Below are positions 7,128 to 11,905 of a stretch of DNA of 11,905 nt, in pieces. Positions within the stretch are counted from its first letter, which is position 1. Each line of letters begins with the position of its first letter. The notes under the pieces were generated by a model. That model did not search any database. It saw only the letters and a list, made by a program, of their open reading frames with translations, and was not told where the DNA came from. Source of the DNA: Cyclobacteriaceae bacterium (GTDB taxonomy: Bacteria > Bacteroidota > Bacteroidia > Cytophagales > Cyclobacteriaceae); contig JAKISE010000094.1 in the NCBI GenBank assembly GCA_021648745.1, positions 1-11,905 of the forward strand, written 5' to 3'. Both the position numbers and the translations under genes were made by a program.

Positions 7128-8561
7128 ATGCATCCAAGTTTAGTAATAGGAATTATTGGCGGGTATTTCGCCTTGCTCATTTTTATCTCTTGGCTAACGT
7201 CAGGCAAAGGAGATTCCAAGGCTTTTTTTACTGGCAATCGGCAATCTCCTTGGTATTTAGTTGCCTTTGGTATGATAGGAGCCTCATTATCTGGTGTTAC
7301 ATTTATTTCAGTACCAGGCTGGGTGGGGGCTACTAATTTTACCTATATGCAATTGGCACTTGGGTATTTGCTTGGGTATTTCATAATTGCCAAAGTACTT
7401 CTCCCTCTCTATTATAAATATAATCTTATTTCTATTTATCAGTATTTAGAAACTCGTTATGGGTTTTGGAGCTATAAAACAGGAGCCTTTTTCTTTTTGA
7501 TATCACAAATAATTGGTGCCTCCTTTAGGTTGTTTTTAGTAGCAGGTGTATTACAAATTGCGTTCTTCGATAGTTTCAATATTCCATTTGAGGTATCGGT
7601 ACTTATTACTATTACTCTTATTTGGGTTTATACCTTTAAAGGAGGCATTAAAACCATTATTTGGACAGATACCCTTCAAACATTTTTTATGCTAACCGCA
7701 GTTGTAATTACAATCGTATTAATTTCTAAGGAGTTGGATTTTAGTGCAGGTGCTATGCTAAATGCCATTACTAAAAGTGAGTATTCTACGATGTTCGATT
7801 GGGATTGGCAATCTAAAACCAATTTTTTTAAACAATTTTTTGCTGGTGCATTTATTGCCATTGTAATGACAGGCCTAGATCAAAATATGATGCAAAAAAA
7901 CCTTACGGTTAAAACCTTAAAAGATGCGCAAAAAAATATGTATTGGTTTAGTACAAGCTTGGTTTTTGTAAACTTAATATTTTTAGGTTTAGGTGTTTTA
8001 CTCTTTATTTACGCCCAACAAAAAGGGATAGCCATACCAGAAAGAACAGATGACTTATATGCTTTATTAGCCCTTAACCATTTAGGAACACTTGCCGGTG
8101 TAACTTTTTTATTGGGCATAACAGCTGCTGCCTACTCTAGTGCAGATTCTGCTCTTACCGCTTTAACAACCTCTTTTAGCGTTGATTTTTTAGGAATGGA
8201 TGCCGAAAATGATAACAAAAAACAACGAACATTAACCCATCTGGGGTTTTCTTTTATTCTCTTTTTGGTAATTGTGGTTTTTAAAGCTGTTAATGATCAA
8301 AGTGTAATAAGTGCTGTATTTACCATGGCAGGTTATACCTATGGGCCGTTGCTAGGCTTATTCACTTTTGGCCTTTTTACAACACGAAAAACCGTTGATA
8401 AATATGTGCCGTTTATTGCCGTAATTTCACCCACGCTATCTTACCTCTTAAGCACATACTCAGAGAAGCTGCTCAATGGCTATAAATTTGGCTTTGAGCT
8501 ATTAATGGTAAATGGATTAATTATGTTTATCGGCCTTTGGGTTTTTTCTAAGAAAAGTTAA
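7128..8561 (+). CDS. Sodium:solute symporter (SSS/SLC5 family)
   Basis: 477 residues starting MHPSLVIGIIGGYFALLIFIS with about 13 hydrophobic segments, the usual size and topology for this family. Family marks are TGNRQSPWYLVAFGMIGASLSGVTFISVPGW in the first two helices (given here in outline: TGNR at about 36-39, GASLSGVTFIS at about 51-61), the GASFRLFLVAGVLQ segment, GGIKTIIWTDTLQ, TGLDQNMMQKNL, and AAAYSSADSALTALTTSFSVDFLG. Members import sugars, sialic acids, amino acids or other small molecules with Na+ through the inner membrane; the substrate cannot be told from the sequence. It is divergent from clpS, with 60 bp between the start codons. It ends at the edge of a short repeat (8562-8599). 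Nothing is missing or truncated. Confidence 0.93.
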   Translation: MHPSLVIGIIGGYFALLIFISWLTSGKGDSKAFFTGNRQSPWYLVAFGMIGASLSGVTFISVPGWVGATNFTYMQLALGYLLGYFIIAKVLLPLYYKYNLISIYQYLETRYGFWSYKTGAFFFLISQIIGASFRLFLVAGVLQIAFFDSFNIPFEVSVLITITLIWVYTFKGGIKTIIWTDTLQTFFMLTAVVITIVLISKELDFSAGAMLNAITKSEYSTMFDWDWQSKTNFFKQFFAGAFIAIVMTGLDQNMMQKNLTVKTLKDAQKNMYWFSTSLVFVNLIFLGLGVLLFIYAQQKGIAIPERTDDLYALLALNHLGTLAGVTFLLGITAAAYSSADSALTALTTSFSVDFLGMDAENDNKKQRTLTHLGFSFILFLVIVVFKAVNDQSVISAVFTMAGYTYGPLLGLFTFGLFTTRKTVDKYVPFIAVISPTLSYLLSTYSEKLLNGYKFGFELLMVNGLIMFIGLWVFSKKS

Positions 8562-8599
8562 CCACAGTGTACACAAAGAAGGCACAAAGGTACACAGAG
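8562..8599. repeat. Four degenerate units of a (C/A)ACAnAG motif with near-helical spacing
   Basis: Units CCACAGTG (8562), ACACAAAG (8571), GCACAAAG (8582) and ACACAGAG (8592) are spaced 9, 11 and 10 bases apart. They begin right at the stop codon of the symporter, in the 65-bp gap before the convergent repair gene. It is not an inverted repeat and has no terminator form. From memory, similar ACACAAAG-type strings recur between genes in many bacterial genomes; no function is assigned. Confidence 0.6.
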
Positions 8600-8626
8600 A
8601 ACCTAAAAACCTGAACCCGGTTAATT

Positions 8627-8959
8627 CTATAACTCCAGTTCAACTATCGGATCCCAAAAAACTTTGCCAAACTCTTGAATTTGGTTTTCAACCACCACAA
8701 TGCCTTCTGCTTCTAACCGCTCCTGCATTGGGTTTCGAGCATCAAAATGATGTTTGCCCGTTAAAAGTCCAACTCTATTTACTACCCGGTGCGCTGGAAT
8801 TTCTGGTCTTTCATGTACAGCATTCATAGCCCAGCCTACCATACGGGCACTGCCTTTTGACCCCAAATAATTGGCAATTGCTCCATAAGATGTTACTCGC
8901 CCCACTGGTATTAATTGGGCTACCTCATACACCATTTCAAAAAAACCTTGCTTAACCAT
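8627..8959 (-). CDS. Alkyltransferase-like protein (ATL; MGMT family lacking the acceptor cysteine)
   Basis: 110 residues from the ATG at 8959 (MVKQGFFEMVYEV). The frame is open further to 9085, but that would run into the end of the porP/sprF gene (stop at 9024), and family similarity begins at the internal start. Motifs: IPVGRVTSYGAIA with the conserved Tyr at 25, the helix-turn-helix with an Arg finger at 39 (GSARMVGWAM), then IPAHRVVNRVG at 54-64, followed by LTGKHHF. In active O6-alkylguanine-DNA alkyltransferases this site is PCHRV; here residue 56 is Ala, so it cannot take up an alkyl group. ATL proteins are known to bind O6-alkylguanine, flip it out and hand the site to nucleotide excision repair. 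That role is inferred here from family membership. It stands alone, with a 64-bp gap to the upstream gene. Confidence 0.88.
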   Translation of the reverse strand: MVKQGFFEMVYEVAQLIPVGRVTSYGAIANYLGSKGSARMVGWAMNAVHERPEIPAHRVVNRVGLLTGKHHFDARNPMQERLEAEGIVVVENQIQEFGKVFWDPIVELEL

Positions 8960-9023
8960 CCAAGTAATTTTATGCCTTTGTACAAGACTACAAAATTTTA
9001 TTATATGCTTAAAGAACCTTAAA

Positions 9024-9941
9024 TTAATTGTTAATTTTTTGCTTTTTAACAAAGCCTCTATCAAAGCCTTTACCAAGCCTAACATTAAGAAGTAAGCTAT
9101 TTGTATTTAACAAAACATTTTGCGTTGGGGGAGTGTATGAATATACAATCCGTATATGTTTGGAAACTGTAAATCCGGCAAGAAAGTTAATGGAAGATGC
9201 CGACCTGTAACCCAGCCCTATATCAAATTTACTGCGATAAGAAAAAATACCGTTAACATCAAATTGTAAAGGAGCTCCCATAACATATTTTATGAGCCCA
9301 TTGGGTTTTAACAACCAGTTTCTATCTAACTTTAAAACAATGCCTCCATTAAGGTAATAATGTCGATTTATATTTTCCCCACCTCCTGTTAACAGTTGTG
9401 GTGATGAAGCACCTATGTAGAAATTTCTTTTACTATAGTAGATACCAACCCCAAATGTTGGAATTACAGTTTCCAAATTTTGAGAAAAATTAGGGTCATT
9501 AACTGCACCCAATTGCAACAAATCTTCCTTACGCATCGTTAATCCTGCTTCTAGTGCCAGAGACAAATTTGTTGGAAAAAATCCTGAATTTGTGTATGAA
9601 TTTCTATTTTTGGAAATTAATTTAAATGCATAACTAGCACGTACACTATTAGAAACCGTTGGTCCTGCTTTATCATTTATAAATGTAGCTCCAATTCCTG
9701 TTTTTTTAAAAGGAAGACTCATAGTAAACATGGCTGTGGAAGGCGAACCTTCTATTCCATTTAATTGCCCCTGCCCAGAAAAGGTAAAATCAACCTGATC
9801 GTAATAGCCTGCAAATGCCGGATTTATGGTAAGCGTATTAAGCATATATTGAGAATTTATTGGCTGCTGCTGTGCTACGCAAAATTCTGCTGAAACCAAT
9901 ACGAGCCAAGCAATGGCTATAAATATTTTAGTTCTGTTCAT
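9024..9941 (-). CDS. PorP/SprF family type IX secretion outer-membrane protein
   Basis: 305 residues. It starts with a Sec signal peptide (MNRTKIFIAIAWLVLVSA, cleavage likely near CVAQ-QQP) and then has the family opening QQPINSQYMLNTLTINPAF with AGYYDQVDF, followed by a stretch around G-x-x-GSPSTAMF and alternating beta strands typical of an outer-membrane barrel. Size is normal for the family. PorP/SprF proteins are found next to, and act with, T9SS substrates carrying type B sorting domains; SprF is needed for surface delivery of SprB in Flavobacterium. Here it lies 10 bp after the stop of a large gene with just such a tail, so it is very likely the dedicated partner of that adhesin. It is not labelled sprF because many paralogues exist per genome. 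Confidence 0.92.
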   Translation of the reverse strand: MNRTKIFIAIAWLVLVSAEFCVAQQQPINSQYMLNTLTINPAFAGYYDQVDFTFSGQGQLNGIEGSPSTAMFTMSLPFKKTGIGATFINDKAGPTVSNSVRASYAFKLISKNRNSYTNSGFFPTNLSLALEAGLTMRKEDLLQLGAVNDPNFSQNLETVIPTFGVGIYYSKRNFYIGASSPQLLTGGGENINRHYYLNGGIVLKLDRNWLLKPNGLIKYVMGAPLQFDVNGIFSYRSKFDIGLGYRSASSINFLAGFTVSKHIRIVYSYTPPTQNVLLNTNSLLLNVRLGKGFDRGFVKKQKINN

Positions 9942-9951
9942 TATATAATAT

Positions 9952-11905
9952 TTACCTTTTAAGCACCAGATAGCCTGATATTACCTCTTCTCCTTGATTC
10001 AACTCTATTTTAAAATAGTAAGTACCTTCAGGCAGGTTGCCAGCACCTAGCGATGTCATTCTATTTGCCTCACCGTTAAATACCTTTGTTATATTGTCAT
10101 ACCCACTTATCTCATACACCTTGTCGCTCCAACGGTTATAGATCACAACACGATTATTAGGATAATTTTCTATCTCATCTATTTTCCAAACTTCATTAAT
10201 ACCATCACCATCAGGCGAAACACCATACTTGTTTTTATATATTCCTTCCGATTCTTCTACAAAAACAGTTAGATTATCCTTGCCAACACAGCCGCCATCA
10301 CTTGTAAATATTACTTCATAAGTAGTTGTAATTTTAGGGCTGGCTATTGGTGATGCAATGTCTGAAGCATCAAGGCTAAAGGAAGGAGACCAAGAATAGG
10401 TTCCGGACATATTGCTGCTTGCATTCAATTGACTGCTTTCTCCCTCTATGATGTCAACATCATCTCCAGCATCAACCAATAATACTTCATCCATATTAAC
10501 TATAAATACACAATTGCTTGTATTGCCACTGGCATCGGTGGCAGTTAGGGTGATTGTCATACCATCAACAAAAGCAGAACCGACCACAGGGTTTTGAGTA
10601 ACCACAGGATTGGGGTCTTCATTATCAGTAGCCGTTGCCATGCTCGTGTAATCGGGTATTACGGTATCAGCACAGGTTAATTGCTGGTTGCCGGGGCAAA
10701 AAGTAATGGTTGGTGCTACTGTATCTGGAAGTTGGTTAATAATAAATGTACAGTTGCTTGAATTGCCTGTGCCATCGGTAGCGGTTAAGGTAATGGTCAT
10801 ACCATCTACAAATGCTGTGCCTGCTACCGGTAATTGTGTAATTGTAGGGCTGGTATCGCAATTATCAGTAGCGGTTGCCAAACCTGTGTAATCAGGAATA
10901 GTAGCACCTAAAGCAAGTGATTGGTTAGCTGGGCAATTAATAACAGGATCTTCGGTATCTGCAATGATTACATCCTGGGTTTGGCTAGTCGTGTTGCCAT
11001 TGCCATCATCATACGTCCACGTTATGGTGGTTGTGCCTTGTGTGGTTATAGGTAACGTAACATTATTGGTTACCGTAACTGAGCAATTATCTGTTGCCGT
11101 TGGAGCTGTTAATGCTGTAACCGAACATTCAGCTGCAATATCTACCAAAGTTGCAAGATCAGGAACAGGTGCAGTTACATCTGCAATGATTACATCCTGA
11201 GTTTGGGTAGCTGTATTGCCGTTGCCATCATCATACGTCCACGTTATGGTGGTTGTACCTGATGTGGTTATAGGTAAAGTGGCATTATTAGTTACCGTAA
11301 CAGTTGCGGAGCAATTATCTGTTGCTGCTGGGGGTGTTAATGTCGTTACCGAACATTCAGCGGTAATAGCTGTTAGGGTTGTAAGATCAGGAACAGGTGC
11401 GGTTACATCTGTAAGTTGATTAACCGTAAATGTACAATCACTTGCATTGCCACTGTCATCCGTAGCCGTCATTGTGATAGTCATACCATCAACAAAAGCA
11501 GAGCCGGCTACCGGGCTTTGTGTAATAGTGGGATTAGGGTCTTCATTATCAGTAGCCGTTGCCATGCTCGTGTAATCGGGTATTATTGTATCAGTACAGG
11601 TTAATTGCTGGTTGCCAGGGCAAAAAGTAAAGGTTGGCGGTGTTGTATCTGGAGTTATGTTGAGCGTATATTCACAAAAGGATGAATTGCCAGTGGCATC
11701 GGTAGCAGTTATGGTAATTTTCATGCCATTTGTAGCAGGTGTACCTGATGCTGGAGATTGTGTAATGGCAGGATTTGAATCGCAATTATCAGTTGCGGTG
11801 AACAATCCTGTGTAATCACCAATATTACCGCCCACTATTGAAATTGGTGCGCTGGGTGTGCAGTTCATAATAGGAGCAACGTTATCTGCTAGATTAAGTG
11901 CAAAT
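9952..11905 (-). CDS. Large HYR/Ig-repeat adhesin with T9SS type B (gliding-motility-associated) sorting domain (5' end outside window)
   Basis: The frame is open right up to the window edge, about 650 residues visible; the Met at 11868 lies in the middle of a repeat (reading ADNVAPIMNC) and is not the start. From the edge inward: two HYR-type repeats (about 11905-11411) with DYT-x-x-x-TATDN and DGMTIT-x-TATD-x-x-GN-x-x-x-C; two Ig-like repeats starting TAPVPDL and containing TTTITWTYDDGNGN (about 11410-10961); two more HYR repeats (about 10960-10495); an Ig-like segment (AGDDVDIIEGESSQL); then the type B tail with VSPDGDGINEVW, VVIYNRWSDKVYE and a closing GTYYFKIEL with GYLVLKR. Type B tails send proteins through T9SS together with a PorP/SprF partner, which follows after 10 bp. 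A secreted or surface adhesin is the likely role; the repeats carry many Asp/Asn that could bind calcium. Confidence 0.92.
   Translation of the reverse strand, partial: FALNLADNVAPIMNCTPSAPISIVGGNIGDYTGLFTATDNCDSNPAITQSPASGTPATNGMKITITATDATGNSSFCEYTLNITPDTTPPTFTFCPGNQQLTCTDTIIPDYTSMATATDNEDPNPTITQSPVAGSAFVDGMTITMTATDDSGNASDCTFTVNQLTDVTAPVPDLTTLTAITAECSVTTLTPPAATDNCSATVTVTNNATLPITTSGTTTITWTYDDGNGNTATQTQDVIIADVTAPVPDLATLVDIAAECSVTALTAPTATDNCSVTVTNNVTLPITTQGTTTITWTYDDGNGNTTSQTQDVIIADTEDPVINCPANQSLALGATIPDYTGLATATDNCDTSPTITQLPVAGTAFVDGMTITLTATDGTGNSSNCTFIINQLPDTVAPTITFCPGNQQLTCADTVIPDYTSMATATDNEDPNPVVTQNPVVGSAFVDGMTITLTATDASGNTSNCVFIVNMDEVLLVDAGDDVDIIEGESSQLNASSNMSGTYSWSPSFSLDASDIASPIASPKITTTYEVIFTSDGGCVGKDNLTVFVEESEGIYKNKYGVSPDGDGINEVWKIDEIENYPNNRVVIYNRWSDKVYEISGYDNITKVFNGEANRMTSLGAGNLPEGTYYFKIELNQGEEVISGYLVLKR
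10613..10661. repeat. 49-bp perfect direct repeat inside the HYR adhesin gene, copy 1
   Basis: Positions 10613-10661 equal 11537-11585 base for base. Similarity continues with scattered differences to about 10560 and 10715. It encodes the DTxIPDYTSMATATDNEDPNP part of the FCPGNQQLTC-type HYR repeats (written here in outline). The distance between copies is 924 bp (308 codons), so the frame is kept. Confidence 0.85.
10958..11410. repeat. Tandem pair of about 222-bp modules in the adhesin gene
   Basis: Two adjoining units offset by exactly 222 bp (74 codons). A 35-bp stretch at 11000-11034 is repeated exactly at 11222-11256, and the flanking bases match apart from scattered differences. Each unit encodes one TAPVPDL...TTTITWTYDDGNGN Ig-like repeat. 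The second-read unit on the plus strand is longer by a few codons in its TVTVTNN region. Confidence 0.75.
11537..11585. repeat. 49-bp perfect direct repeat inside the HYR adhesin gene, copy 2
   Basis: Identical to 10613-10661, in the same orientation. The flanks (about 11485-11640) also match the flanks of copy 1 with scattered differences, so whole HYR modules were duplicated or have been kept alike by recombination. Confidence 0.85.

Noticed and set aside
6798..7133. Longer ClpS start at 7133
   Set aside because: It would overlap the symporter start, add a hydrophobic stretch not found in ClpS and begin upstream of the likely transcription start.
8627..9085. Longer start for the alkyltransferase-like protein at 9085
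   Set aside because: The extra 42 codons overlap the PorP/SprF gene end and match nothing in the family; they also lie upstream of the natural domain start.
10688..11815. Several forward-strand ORFs opposite the HYR adhesin
   Set aside because: They are low-complexity Val/Ser/Pro-rich antisense reflections of the repeat codons, recurring with each repeat.

Overview
The window looks like a chromosomal segment of a low-GC Bacteroidota bacterium, probably a gliding or surface-adhering one of the Flavobacteriia/Cytophagia type. This rests on two large repeat proteins with type IX secretion system (T9SS) sorting tails, a PorP/SprF family protein, and a TAnnTTTG-type promoter element. No species can be named from the sequence alone.

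Layout. Positions 1-137 are the end of a forward gene with a fibronectin-III-like tail. Positions 138-455 form a non-coding patch packed with small hairpins. Three are one family: a 9-10 bp stem, one bulged base, a 3 bp inner stem that co-varies, and a GNA triloop. A fourth hairpin of different sequence lies among them. Positions 456-4959 hold one giant surface-protein gene with three PKD/Ig-like repeats, eight SprB-type repeats and a type A T9SS tail. It is split by an in-frame TAA at 1245-1247 and seems to end early through a +1-base frameshift near 4913-4925. Positions 5051-6153 encode a multi-pass membrane acyltransferase (DUF5009/NagX, related to heparan-alpha-glucosaminide N-acetyltransferase), with its 5' end frameshifted at a T6 run.

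On the minus strand, clpS and recR form a tight pair (7067-6195), divergent from a sodium:solute symporter (7128-8561). Then come an alkyltransferase-like DNA repair protein (8959-8627) and a two-gene unit made of a long HYR/Ig-repeat adhesin with a type B T9SS tail (running off the right edge) followed 10 bp later by PorP/SprF. That pairing is the usual arrangement for type B T9SS substrates and their outer-membrane partner.

The coherent theme is cell-surface display by T9SS (both tail types) around ordinary housekeeping genes. The best candidate for something under-described is the hairpin family at 184-434. Its bulged base, GNA triloops, C-tract on one side and head-to-head pair resemble REP/REPIN elements mobilised by Y1 transposases. 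Three reading-frame lesions in two adjacent genes are either real decay or switching, or base-calling errors; the sequence alone cannot decide.
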